Assembly: GCA_934086185.1 (NCBI GenBank)
Contig: CAKOHW010000002.1
Location: forward strand, 1 to 64,000
DNA: 64,000 bases
Source of the DNA: an uncultured Bacilli bacterium
GTDB taxonomy: Bacteria > Bacillota_I > Bacilli_A > RF39 > UBA660
Direction: 5' to 3'
Made by a program: the position numbers and the translations under genes. Below, piece by piece: positions 18,201-26,957 of this stretch. The notes beneath the pieces are model-generated. The model was not told where the DNA came from. It saw nothing but the letters and a program-made list of their open reading frames with translations, and made no database searches. Numbering within the stretch: position 1 is the first letter of the stretch; each line of letters opens with the position of its first letter.

Positions 18201-18930
18201 ATTGAATCATAGGACGAAGTTCGGGAGGTATAACTGGAATAACATCTAATATCATCCATTCAGGACGATTGCCACTTTCTTGGAAAGATACTAAACAATC
18301 TAAACGTTTGACAAGTCTTATACGTTTTTGACCAGTAGCACCCTCTAATTCTACTCTTAATTCATTTATTTCTTTATCTAAATCAACTTCTTGTAATAAT
18401 TTTTTAATTGCTTCAGCACCCATTCCAACTTCAAAACCATTTCCATATTTTTCATAATATGCTCTGTATTCTTTATCAGAAAGAGTTTGTTTTTTCTCTA
18501 AAGGAGCGTTACCAGGATTAATTACCACATAACTAACAAAATATAATACTTCTTCTAATTCTCTAGGACTCATATCTAATACAAGACCCATTTTAGATGG
18601 AACACCTTTAAAGAACCAAATATGTGAGCAAGGAGAAGCAAGCTCAATATGTCCCATACGTTCACGACGTACTTTAGAACGAGTTACTTCTACTCCACAT
18701 CTATCACATATAACATTTTTATATCTTAATCTTTTATATTTACCACAACTACATTCATAGTCTTTGCTTGGCCCAAAAATCTTTTCACAGAATAATCCAT
18801 CTCTCTCAGGTTTTAAGGTACGATAATTTATTGTTTCAGGTTTTATTACTTCTCCATGAGACCAACTTCTAATCTTTTCAGGACTTGCTATACCAATTTT
18901 AATTCCTTTAAAATTATTAACTTCTAACAT
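15226..18930 (-). CDS. rpoC: DNA-directed RNA polymerase subunit beta'
   Basis: The beta' subunit supplies the catalytic magnesium site of RNA polymerase. The 1234-aa sequence has the N-terminal zinc ribbon (CSCGKYKRLRYKNVICDRCG), the catalytic NADFDGDQMAVH near residue 455, the clamp and bridge/trigger regions (GLMAKPDG, TADSGYLTRRLVD) and a second zinc site (CGCVSG, CKSPNGVCQKCYGR). Length matches Bacillota beta'. An acidic tail rich in Glu ends the protein. The ATG overlaps the rpoB stop by one base (TAATG), and its ribosome site lies within the last rpoB codons. Confidence 0.98.
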   Translation of the reverse strand: MLEVNNFKGIKIGIASPEKIRSWSHGEVIKPETINYRTLKPERDGLFCEKIFGPSKDYECSCGKYKRLRYKNVICDRCGVEVTRSKVRRERMGHIELASPCSHIWFFKGVPSKMGLVLDMSPRELEEVLYFVSYVVINPGNAPLEKKQTLSDKEYRAYYEKYGNGFEVGMGAEAIKKLLQEVDLDKEINELRVELEGATGQKRIRLVKRLDCLVSFQESGNRPEWMILDVIPVIPPELRPMIQLDGGRFATSDLNDLYRRIINRNNRLKKLLELGAPSIIVQNEKRMLQEAVDTLFDNGRRGRSVTAAGNRPLKSLSSMLKGKQGRFRQNLLGKRVDYSGRSVIVVGPNLKMYQCGIPKEMALELFKPHVIHGLVSRGLAHNIKGAKKLIDTRNECVWDVVEDVITEHPVMLNRAPTLHRLGIQAFEPKLVGGKAIRLHPLVCAAFNADFDGDQMAVHVPLSEEAKAEARILMLGANNILSPKDGKPIVTPSQDMVLGNYYITIEEAGLPNEGKVYKNSNEAIMAYERREITLHTRIVVPVSSFKHRLFIDEVKDKYLVTTAGKLIFNEILPDTFPYMNEPTKENISGITPMNYFIDMGENIPEVIKSMPLVKPFDKKTLQNIIAQIFKLYKTTETSIMLDKLKDLGFKYSTLAGITVSLSDIVVDSSKQEFIDAGHEKVNKINKQFARGLITEEERYTSVCAVWNNVKDQVKNKLSERAKSDMHNPVFMMMNSGARGSADQFCQMAGMRGLMAKPDGTSVEIPILSSLRDGLSVNEFFLGTHGARKGDTDTALRTADSGYLTRRLVDVSQDIIVKDEDCGCVSGLVVRDLLNDKDGSVIEPLAERLLGRFTAKKVINPETKEVIVDKDVLLNESLVAKIERAGIKEVEIRSILTCKSPNGVCQKCYGRNLATGNLVETGEAVGIMAAQSIGEPGTQLTMRTFHSGGVAGGEDITQGLPRVEELFEARNPKGKATISEITGKVELIEDVNGKWKITVANKAEARDHVTSYGAKLNVEVGDEVSAGDKLTQGTISPKELLAVTDPITTQEYILTEIQKAYKSQGVDISDKHVEIIASRMINKMRVVDEGDTDLVAGLTVSIREFTERNKKVLLEGGVPATGRPIILGITKSSLETDSFLSAASFQETTRVLTDAAIKGKVDHLTGLKENVIIGKLIPAGTGAKQYSDITIELEKSLMDDEPSEVLENQFLDDSDEQIETELVSVEETENEVPVSE

Positions 18931-21900
18931 TAAATTTCATCTCCTTCTAAATCACCATTAGAGATTGCTTCTAATTCTTCTTCTGTTGGAGCATCTTCTT
19001 CCATGTCCTCTTCATTTTTCTCAGTTTCTTTATCTGTAACTAAATCATCATTAAGTTCTTCAGTAAGTGTAACATTTTCTTTATCTTTATTTATATCAAT
19101 TTCATCTATTGTAATAGCAACATCATCATCTATTTCCTCTAAATCAGAAATACTATGAATTTCATCATTATTATCTATGAATGAAATATCTAATCCTAAT
19201 GCTTGGAATTCTTTAATTAATACTCTAAAGCTTTCTGGAATACCAGCTTGATCAACAGTTTTACCTTTAACTAATGATTCATAAACTTTAACACGACCAG
19301 TAACATCATCAGATTTAATAGTCAATATTTCTTGTAATACATGAGCAGCACCATAAGCATATAATGCCCAAACTTCCATTTCTCCGAAACGTTGACCACC
19401 AAATTGTGCTTTACCACCTAATGGTTGTTGAGTTACTAATGAGTAAGGTCCAGTAGAACGAGCATGTAATTTATCATCTACCATATGATGTAATTTAATC
19501 ATATACATTACACCAACTGCTACTCTATTTTCAAAAGGCTCACCAGTACGACCATTATATAAAACTGTTTTACCATCTTTATCTAACCCAGCCTCTTCCA
19601 TCATTTCGGCAATGTCTTCAACTGTTGCACCATCGAATACTGGAGTTGCACAATGTACGCCAAGTTTTTTAGCAGCCATTCCTAAATGTAACTCTAATAT
19701 TTGTCCTAAGTTCATACGACTTGGAACACCTTGTGGGTTTAATACGATATCAACTGGAGTACCATCTGGTAAATAAGGCATATCTTCTTCAGGTAAGATT
19801 AATGAAATAACACCTTTATTACCATGACGCCCAGACATCTTATCTCCTACTTGTATCTTACGTTTTTGAATTATATAAACTCTTATAACTTTTGATACAC
19901 CTGCAGGTAATTCATCACTATTTTCTTTAGTATAAACTTTAACATCATGAACAATACCATCAGCACCATGAGCAACACGAAGTGATGTATCTCTAACTTC
20001 ACGAGTCTTTTCACCAAAGATTGCATGTAATAATTTTTCTTCACTTGTTAGTTCTTGTACACCCTTAGGAGTAACTTTACCAACTAATATATCTCCTTCA
20101 TGAACTTCTGTACCAATTCTTATAATACCATTAGCATCTAAATTCTTACGAGCATCTTCACTAACATTTGGAATATCTCTAGTAATCTCTTCAGGTCCTA
20201 ACTTAGTATCACGACAATCTATATCATAATGTTCAATATGTAATGATGTATAAACATCATCTTTAACTAATCTTTCATTCAATACAACAGCATCTTCATA
20301 GTTATAACCATTAAATGTCATAAATGCTATTGTCATATTTTTACCTAATGCTAATTCACCTTTATCAGTACTTGTACCATCAGCAATAACTTCACCACGA
20401 TGAACTTTATCACCTTCAGTTACAATTGGTAAATGATTAATACATGTTTCAGCATTACTTCTTTCATAATTAGCTAAATAATAAACATCTTTATCTTTAG
20501 CATTTCTAATAATTATCTTTTTACTATCAGCATATTCAACTACACCATCAGCCTTAGCTAAAATTGTTGAACCACTATCTCTTGCAGCTATATATTCAAC
20601 ACCAGTACCAACTAAAGGTGCTTCACTTTGTAATAGTGGAACTGCTTGACGTTGCATGTTTGATCCCATTAACGCTCTATGAGCATCATCATGATCCAAG
20701 AAAGGAATACAACTTGTAGTAATTGATACTACTTGACTAGGAGCAACGTCTATATAATTAACTAATTCCTTTTTAACAATTAAATTTTCACCATTTAAAC
20801 GCGCTACTACTTCTTTATCAGTTAAGTTATTATCTTTGTCCATACCAATAGTTGCTTGAGCAATATAATAATCACTTTCTTCGTCAGCAGTTAAATATAG
20901 AACTTCATCAGTAACATGACAATCAACAACTTTTCTATATGGAGTCATTATAAATCCATATTCATTAACTTTTGCATAACTTGCTAAACTTGTAATCAAA
21001 CCGATATTAGCACCTTCAGGAGACTCAATTGGACAAATTCTACCATAATGGGAAACGTTAACGTCACGAACTTCCATACCAGCTCTATCTCTTGATAAAC
21101 CACCAGGCCCAAGACTTGATAAACGTCTCTTATCTGTTAATTCAGCAATTGGATTAATTTGATCCATAAACTTAGATAATTGACTAGATCCAAAGAATTC
21201 TTTCATAGCAGCAGTAACAGGTCTAATATTAATTAAAGTTTTAGGAGTTACACTATCTAATTCTTGAGTAGTCATTCTTTCACGAATAACTCTTTCCATA
21301 CGAACCATACCAGTTCTAAATTGATTTTGAATTAATTCTCCAACTTGTCTAACACGACGATTACCTAAATGATCTATTTCATCAATATTTCCAATATCAT
21401 CTAATAAATTCAAATAATATGATACAGCACCATATATATCAGATATAGTTAAACGTCTAGAATCAATAGATTGATCATTACCAATAATCTTAATTACTTC
21501 TTGTTCATTAGTCTTACTATAAACAAGTACTTCTTGAACTTTATTATACTCATCTAATTCTTCATTTATAATAACTTCTTTAACATTATAACCATTTTCA
21601 AATAATGGTCTAATACTTTCTAAAGTACTCTTATCAATAACAGTACCCTTTTTTACTATTACATTTTTGCCATCTTTAATAGTTTCAGCTATTTTTTGAC
21701 CAAGCAAACGATCTAATACATTTAATTTTTTATTAAATTTATAACGTCCAACTTTAGCTAAATCATAACGAAATTTATCAAAAAAACGTGTAATTAATTG
21801 ATTCTTTGCAGAATCTAATGTAGCAGGTTCTCCAGGTCTTAATTTTTCATATATTTCTATTAATGCTTCATCAGTATTCTTAGTAGAATCTTTTTCTAAA

Positions 21901-22559
21901 GTATTTCTAATAAATCTATTATCACCAAATACTTCTAAAATACTTTCATCACTAGATAATCCTATTGCACGTAAAAGAGTTGTAACAGTTACTTTTCTTG
22001 TTCTATCTATTCTTACATAAATAACATCTCTAGCATCTAGTTCAAACTCTAACCATGTACCTTTATTAGGTATCATTTCTCCACTAACTACAGGTCGTCC
22101 ATTTTTATCTATTTCTCTTTTAAAATAAATACTAGGACTACGAACTAATTGAGATACGATAACACGTTCAACACCATTAATAATAAAAGTACCAGCATCA
22201 GTCATCATAGGCATATCACCTAAGAAAACCTCTTGTTCCTTTACTTCTCCTGTTTCATTAATAAAAACACGAGCTTGTACTTTTAATGGAGCACTATAAG
22301 TTACCATTCTTTCCTTAGATTCTTTTACACCGTATCTAGGTTCATCAAAACAATAATCACTAAAACTTAGAGATATATTACCAGTGAAACTTTCTACAGG
22401 AAATAAATCATCAAATACTTCTTTAATTCCTTCTGTTAAGAACCATTGATATGATTCTTTTTGTATTTCTAATAAATCTTTTAATTCATATTTATTAGTA
22501 GTTTTTGAGAAAGATCTTCTTTCTCTATGGTCACCAAACTTCTCTACTTTGTATGCCAC
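18930..22559 (-). CDS. rpoB: DNA-directed RNA polymerase subunit beta
   Basis: The beta subunit forms the other pincer of RNA polymerase and the rifampicin pocket. The 1209-aa protein contains the fork/rifampicin region (FGSSQLSKFMDQINPIAELT, KRRLSSLGPGGL), ISPESP-type RICPIESPEGANIG, GKNMTIAFMTFNGYNYEDA, and the C-terminal clamp GEMEVWALYAYGAAH. A long acidic C-terminal extension (about 80 residues of Asp, Glu and Thr) follows. A GGGGTGA site precedes the ATG. No rplJ-rplL precede it as they do in most Bacillota; a methyltransferase gene (ybxB position) does. Confidence 0.98.
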   Translation of the reverse strand: MAYKVEKFGDHRERRSFSKTTNKYELKDLLEIQKESYQWFLTEGIKEVFDDLFPVESFTGNISLSFSDYCFDEPRYGVKESKERMVTYSAPLKVQARVFINETGEVKEQEVFLGDMPMMTDAGTFIINGVERVIVSQLVRSPSIYFKREIDKNGRPVVSGEMIPNKGTWLEFELDARDVIYVRIDRTRKVTVTTLLRAIGLSSDESILEVFGDNRFIRNTLEKDSTKNTDEALIEIYEKLRPGEPATLDSAKNQLITRFFDKFRYDLAKVGRYKFNKKLNVLDRLLGQKIAETIKDGKNVIVKKGTVIDKSTLESIRPLFENGYNVKEVIINEELDEYNKVQEVLVYSKTNEQEVIKIIGNDQSIDSRRLTISDIYGAVSYYLNLLDDIGNIDEIDHLGNRRVRQVGELIQNQFRTGMVRMERVIRERMTTQELDSVTPKTLINIRPVTAAMKEFFGSSQLSKFMDQINPIAELTDKRRLSSLGPGGLSRDRAGMEVRDVNVSHYGRICPIESPEGANIGLITSLASYAKVNEYGFIMTPYRKVVDCHVTDEVLYLTADEESDYYIAQATIGMDKDNNLTDKEVVARLNGENLIVKKELVNYIDVAPSQVVSITTSCIPFLDHDDAHRALMGSNMQRQAVPLLQSEAPLVGTGVEYIAARDSGSTILAKADGVVEYADSKKIIIRNAKDKDVYYLANYERSNAETCINHLPIVTEGDKVHRGEVIADGTSTDKGELALGKNMTIAFMTFNGYNYEDAVVLNERLVKDDVYTSLHIEHYDIDCRDTKLGPEEITRDIPNVSEDARKNLDANGIIRIGTEVHEGDILVGKVTPKGVQELTSEEKLLHAIFGEKTREVRDTSLRVAHGADGIVHDVKVYTKENSDELPAGVSKVIRVYIIQKRKIQVGDKMSGRHGNKGVISLILPEEDMPYLPDGTPVDIVLNPQGVPSRMNLGQILELHLGMAAKKLGVHCATPVFDGATVEDIAEMMEEAGLDKDGKTVLYNGRTGEPFENRVAVGVMYMIKLHHMVDDKLHARSTGPYSLVTQQPLGGKAQFGGQRFGEMEVWALYAYGAAHVLQEILTIKSDDVTGRVKVYESLVKGKTVDQAGIPESFRVLIKEFQALGLDISFIDNNDEIHSISDLEEIDDDVAITIDEIDINKDKENVTLTEELNDDLVTDKETEKNEEDMEEDAPTEEELEAISNGDLEGDEI

Positions 22560-22654
22560 TCAAGTTCACCCCAAACTAAGATTTTTTTAGTGTAGTCTAA
22601 AAAATTAGATACTACGCCACCAATTTAAAATTTTATCAACAAAAAATGATTATG

Positions 22655-23245
22655 TCAACGCTTTTTACAAAGAATTACAAAAAAACCTTTATCTTTTTTC
22701 AAAACAGTTACATCATAAACATTTTTTATCTTCTCTATTGTACTTTTAGCCCCTTGATCTTTATTCATTACAAACCAAAATTCACCATCATTTTTTAAAT
22801 GATTAATAGAATTTTCTATTATACTCATATATATACTTTTGCCAGCCCTTATAGGTGGATTAGAAATAATTACATCATATTTTTTATCTATTTTTTCATA
22901 TACATCACTAACAAATGCATTTGCATTACAACCAATATTTTTAATATTAATATTAGACAAATGTACCGCTCTTTTATTAACATCTATCATATCTACATAA
23001 GAATTCATAATTTTAGATATAGTTATACCAATAAAACCATAACCACATCCAACATCTAAAACAGTAACATTCTTTTTACCATATTCTAAATAAGTCTCAA
23101 CTAATAACTTACTACCATAATCTACTCTATCTTTACTAAATACCCCTAAATCACTTAAAAACGTAAAATGATAATCTTTATAATTATAAATAATATTTCT
23201 ATATTCACTTTTAAGATTATTATCATTAGTGAAATATTGTCCCAT
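22655..23245 (-). CDS. Class I SAM-dependent methyltransferase (RsmC/YbxB-like)
   Basis: A 196-aa methyltransferase with the SAM-binding motif VLDVGCGYGFIGI, acidic MIDVNKRAV, and VIISNPPIRAG, the NPP motif of N-methyltransferases acting on nucleotides or glutamine. The small-domain RsmC type methylates 16S rRNA guanine; the B. subtilis relative ybxB sits just upstream of rpoB, the same place as here. Two adjacent ATGs are possible; the second (23245) is better spaced from the AAGGGGA ribosome site than the first (23251). Specific rRNA target is inferred from context only. Confidence 0.88.
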   Translation of the reverse strand: MGQYFTNDNNLKSEYRNIIYNYKDYHFTFLSDLGVFSKDRVDYGSKLLVETYLEYGKKNVTVLDVGCGYGFIGITISKIMNSYVDMIDVNKRAVHLSNINIKNIGCNANAFVSDVYEKIDKKYDVIISNPPIRAGKSIYMSIIENSINHLKNDGEFWFVMNKDQGAKSTIEKIKNVYDVTVLKKDKGFFVILCKKR

Positions 23246-23267
23246 TAACATTCCCCTTTTTCGATAT

Positions 23268-23297
23268 ACTATAATTGTATCATATTTTTTAAACCAA
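23268..23297 (-). promoter_or_regulatory. Promoter of the methyltransferase-rpoBC operon
   Basis: Minus-strand TTGGTT and TATAGT are 18 bp apart, about 25 nt before the methyltransferase start. It is the only clear promoter I see ahead of rpoBC. Confidence 0.55.
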
Positions 23298-23336
23298 ACA
23301 AAGTATAAATTTTATATTTACATAATTTTAACAAAA

Positions 23337-23666
23337 TTAAACAAGCCTATTATAATTTGTAAATCTTTTAGAATTTCTAAGTATCAAATCCATTAAATTA
23401 ACATACTCAATAATTAAATTTAACCTAACACTTTCTTCTATATTTTCATCATTTAAAACACAAACTAAATTATTTAAAGGCTTACCTAATAATCTAAAGC
23501 CATTTAAATAAACTTCTTTTATTGTTTCAATAATTATACTTCTATATTTACATAATAATTTTCTATTACTTCTATTTATTCCAATAATTTCTAAAATACG
23601 AGAAAAATTATTAAATTCTACATAATACTTATCTAATTCATTCTTTAACATTTGAACATCTACCAT
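23337..23666 (-). CDS. Hypothetical protein, 109 aa
   Basis: I do not recognise a family. The protein is helical in appearance, with no signal peptide or membrane segment, and is fairly rich in Asn, Leu and Arg. A strong AAAGGGGGA ribosome site precedes the ATG, supporting real expression. It lies just after the LTA-synthase terminator and before the methyltransferase promoter, so it may be transcribed alone. Confidence 0.6.
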   Translation of the reverse strand: MVDVQMLKNELDKYYVEFNNFSRILEIIGINRSNRKLLCKYRSIIIETIKEVYLNGFRLLGKPLNNLVCVLNDENIEESVRLNLIIEYVNLMDLILRNSKRFTNYNRLV

Positions 23667-23683
23667 ATTAATCCCCCTTTAAT

Positions 23684-23712
23684 AAAAAATACTATACCAT
23701 ATAGTATTTTTT
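23684..23712 (-). terminator. Terminator of the LTA-synthase-like gene
   Basis: AAAAAATACTATA and TATAGTATTTTTT form a 13-bp near-perfect stem with a tiny loop; six Ts end it in minus-strand sense. Confidence 0.8.
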
Positions 23713-23733
23713 AAATCAAATAAAAAGAATCAA

Positions 23734-25749
23734 TTAAGATTCTTGATATAAATTACTATATAAATAATTAAAATAATTATTCTTAATAGCTAAACTGCTC
23801 ATCTTCATTTTTGTATCAACACGTTGGTTTATTTCTTGTACTTCTTCTAATGTATATACTTTATCACCAAAATATTCTACAGTTCCCTTACTAGCATTAT
23901 AATATGCAACTTCATTTTTCCAAGAACCATCAGCAAATACAACTAATGATTTATAATCATCACTTAATATATCACTACCAACATATAATCTAGGATCATA
24001 ATCTATTCCAAATAAATTAGCAATAGTTGGAAGTAAATTAATATATGAAGTATATTCTTTAAAAGTCTTAGATTCTAATTTACTATTATATATAACAAAT
24101 GGAACTCTCTCACTTTCAAAATCTACACTAGTATCATAATCTAATACAGTATTAATTGTACTAGTAGAAAGCCCATAAGGATAATGATCTCCATACATAA
24201 CTATTACAGTATCATCTAAAATACCTTGACTTTCTAAACCGTCTAATAAAATACCTAAAGCATTATCTAATATCTTCAACTTAGATTTATATCTCTTTAA
24301 ATCAATTCTTAAATCTAAATCTTTATACAAATCTAAATACTTATCACCTTCAGTAGATGAATAATAATAAGGTTGATGACTGCTAACAGTAGTCAACCAA
24401 GCCATAAAATTATCACTATCGTTATTTTTTATAACATCTAATATTTTAGTCATAAAGTCTTCATCACTAGCCCAATTTTTATACTGACTAGAATAACTTA
24501 TACCTAAATCCTCTACATCATAATACTTCATGCTACCCATATTAGTATGTATAGTATTTCTATCATAATAATGTGCTACATAGTCATGTGCACTAAAAGT
24601 ATTATAATTACTTCTATTAAATAAACCAAATATACTTTCATAATAAGTATTATTTTTAAAATTATTAGCAGTACAAGTATTATAAATAGAATATAAACTT
24701 ATCATACCACTCATTTCATTATTTCCAGTACTACAACTATTTCTAGGACTATAATTATTTTCCCAATGCCATCCTTCACTATACATTTTATAAAAATTTG
24801 GATAATCTTCTTTATTTATAATAATATCATTTACACTTTCTAACATAATAACAATTAGATTCTTATCTTTAAAATACCCAGTATAATCATTAAAATCACT
24901 ACCATCATTATTAATAAAATATTTATTTAAAGTATTCATAGTAACATCAGATTCTCTATTTATCAAATCTTTCCACTTTGTATCATCTTTACTTCTACTA
25001 GTTTCTTTATTTTTACTCTCATCAATTAAAATATCTTCATTACTATTTTCATTAGGTACAAAATAATTTTTAACATCTAAAATACCAAAATTAGTTATAC
25101 CAAATTGTTTAACTGAAATGCTAGGAACACTGGGATTATTATATAAATTCATATTACTAACTGTTTGTAATTTATTTTGCATAAACGTTATTTTTAAAGT
25201 AGATAAAAATAATGCAAAAATAGATATAAATATAATAGACATACCCCAAACTTTCTTTAAAAACATATCTTTATTTAATTCTTTAAACTTAGTATTTACT
25301 AAACTTACATTAAATTTCTTTACAATAATCTTATTAACAAAAATATAATAAACTAAACATAGTATAAATGGTAACATAACAAAATAATAATACCATTTAA
25401 AACTTAATAAAAACTCTCTAATATAATCAATTACAGCCCCTAACTGACTACTAGTACCAAGTGACATATAAACACCTATAAAATTATTAAACCCAGTTTG
25501 TGCCAATGCATATATAGAAACAATAAATAATATAATAATATTAATAAACTTATGTATCTTTTTAGGTACAAAATATTCTATACCACTAATTATCATACTT
25601 AATAATATAGTACTTAATATAATACGTAAACTAGACCAATCTAATATACTAAATTTATTAACTATTTTAAATACCGTTTCTACCATTAATATAAATACAA
25701 AATTAATTATAAAATTTAATAAAATATTCTTATTCATAAAATCTTTCAT
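23734..25749 (-). CDS. LTA synthase family sulfatase-fold membrane enzyme
   Basis: The 671-aa protein has five hydrophobic segments in residues 10-200, then an extracellular sulfatase/alkaline-phosphatase fold: LIVIMLESVNDIIIN (metal-binding Glu), the nucleophile region NSCSTGNNEMSG with the Thr expected of LtaS, MYGDHYPYG near residue 515 (metal-binding Asp-His) and VPFVIYNS. Such enzymes polymerise glycerol phosphate from phosphatidylglycerol into lipoteichoic acid or transfer related head groups. The nucleophile region differs from classical LtaS, so a related phosphoglycerol transferase is possible. It stands alone between its terminator and a 97-nt upstream gap. Confidence 0.88.
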   Translation of the reverse strand: MKDFMNKNILLNFIINFVFILMVETVFKIVNKFSILDWSSLRIILSTILLSMIISGIEYFVPKKIHKFINIIILFIVSIYALAQTGFNNFIGVYMSLGTSSQLGAVIDYIREFLLSFKWYYYFVMLPFILCLVYYIFVNKIIVKKFNVSLVNTKFKELNKDMFLKKVWGMSIIFISIFALFLSTLKITFMQNKLQTVSNMNLYNNPSVPSISVKQFGITNFGILDVKNYFVPNENSNEDILIDESKNKETSRSKDDTKWKDLINRESDVTMNTLNKYFINNDGSDFNDYTGYFKDKNLIVIMLESVNDIIINKEDYPNFYKMYSEGWHWENNYSPRNSCSTGNNEMSGMISLYSIYNTCTANNFKNNTYYESIFGLFNRSNYNTFSAHDYVAHYYDRNTIHTNMGSMKYYDVEDLGISYSSQYKNWASDEDFMTKILDVIKNNDSDNFMAWLTTVSSHQPYYYSSTEGDKYLDLYKDLDLRIDLKRYKSKLKILDNALGILLDGLESQGILDDTVIVMYGDHYPYGLSTSTINTVLDYDTSVDFESERVPFVIYNSKLESKTFKEYTSYINLLPTIANLFGIDYDPRLYVGSDILSDDYKSLVVFADGSWKNEVAYYNASKGTVEYFGDKVYTLEEVQEINQRVDTKMKMSSLAIKNNYFNYLYSNLYQES

Positions 25750-25845
25750 ATACCGTTACTCCTTTAAAAGACACTTTATATATAATATAACAAATATTAA
25801 ATTATGTCCATAACTAACACACTAAGTTTAAAGATTTTTTATGAA

Positions 25846-26532
25846 TTATTTATGAAATTCTTGATTATTACGATTATTAAGTGTTTTCTTCATAACACCA
25901 TCTATATTATTTATTTCATAATTTTTTATTAACTTTTCTAACTCTCTAATATATTTTTCTAATATAATAATTTCAGCCTTACCTAAAACACTGCTTGTAT
26001 CTACTCTACTTTTATCTCTCTTATAAACATATAATAAATATTTTGCATATAAATAAGTTGTTTCATTTAATGTATATATATTACTTAAATTAAATTCAGT
26101 TTCAAACTTTTCTACAGACATTTGATTTTTATCTTTTTTAGAATTATTTAAAATAACAACATCTTCTTTATTAAATTCTGATATAACATCAAATAAACTT
26201 CTTGAATTTTCTGAATTTCTAGAATTATTTTTTAAAACAATTCTACCTTTTTTCAACAATTTTCTTTTAACGTTTCTATATAATTTATCATAATTATAAT
26301 CTTCCATATTATAACTAATAACATAAAAATGTATTAAAGGTATAAAACTAGCTCTTAATCTCTTATTTAAATAAGAAATTGAATAATTATCTTTCTTTAT
26401 ATAAAAACTAGACTTAATATAATAATCATCACTTATTTGTTCAATAATATCTCTATTAATGTTATCTGTAGTATAATATGCTATTCCTGTAGTAATAATA
26501 TAAAGAATACTTAATAAAACTAAATATATCAT
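25846..26532 (-). CDS. Hypothetical protein with one N-terminal membrane segment
   Basis: No recognised family. The 228-aa protein starts with one hydrophobic helix (MIYLVLLSILYIITTGIAYY) and continues as a charged, mostly helical cytoplasmic or extracellular domain. A longer reading frame opens at 26586, but GAGGGGGA sits at correct spacing ahead of the ATG at 26532, which I take as the start. It is divergent from the DUF192 gene. Confidence 0.6.
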   Translation of the reverse strand: MIYLVLLSILYIITTGIAYYTTDNINRDIIEQISDDYYIKSSFYIKKDNYSISYLNKRLRASFIPLIHFYVISYNMEDYNYDKLYRNVKRKLLKKGRIVLKNNSRNSENSRSLFDVISEFNKEDVVILNNSKKDKNQMSVEKFETEFNLSNIYTLNETTYLYAKYLLYVYKRDKSRVDTSSVLGKAEIIILEKYIRELEKLIKNYEINNIDGVMKKTLNNRNNQEFHK

Positions 26533-26644
26533 AACATCCCCCTCTTTTGCATGAAATAAAATAACATAATAATTATTAATAGTCAAACAATTTGAACATT
26601 ATCATAATATAATATATAATAATATTTAGAAATGTAGTGATTTT

Positions 26645-26950
26645 ATGAAAATAAAAACAGCTAGTAATTTTAAAGATAAATTACTCGGTTTAATGGGACA
26701 AACAAATATAGATTACGGCCTTTTAATAACAAATTGTAAAAGTATTCACACATATTTTATGAAAGAAAATATAGATACATTACTTCTCGATAAACATAAT
26801 AGAATATTAATGATTAATAGAAACATAAAACCTAATAAAATAATAATATTTCATACAAAAAAAAGAACTAACATACTAGAATTACCTAGCAATAGTTCTC
26901 TAAATTTAAACATTAACGATATAATTGACTTAGACAATTTCAATGTCTAG
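26645..26950 (+). CDS. DUF192 family protein
   Basis: The 101-aa protein matches the DUF192 pattern: a start similar to ...KLLGLMGQ, then SIHTYFMKENIDTLLLD (family consensus IHTFFM..ID..FLD) and an ending NILELPSNSS (consensus VLELPAG). The function of the family is not established; many members are secreted, but this one has no signal peptide. It is monocistronic and converges on the first TasA-like surface protein, only seven nt away. Confidence 0.85.
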   Translation: MKIKTASNFKDKLLGLMGQTNIDYGLLITNCKSIHTYFMKENIDTLLLDKHNRILMINRNIKPNKIIIFHTKKRTNILELPSNSSLNLNINDIIDLDNFNV

Positions 26951-26957
26951 TTTTTTA

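Noticed and set aside
22592..22615. Hairpin GTAGT-CTAA/TTAG-ACTAC upstream of rpoB
   Set aside because: A stem is possible, but there is no T-run and no recognised leader class; too weak to list as a regulatory feature.
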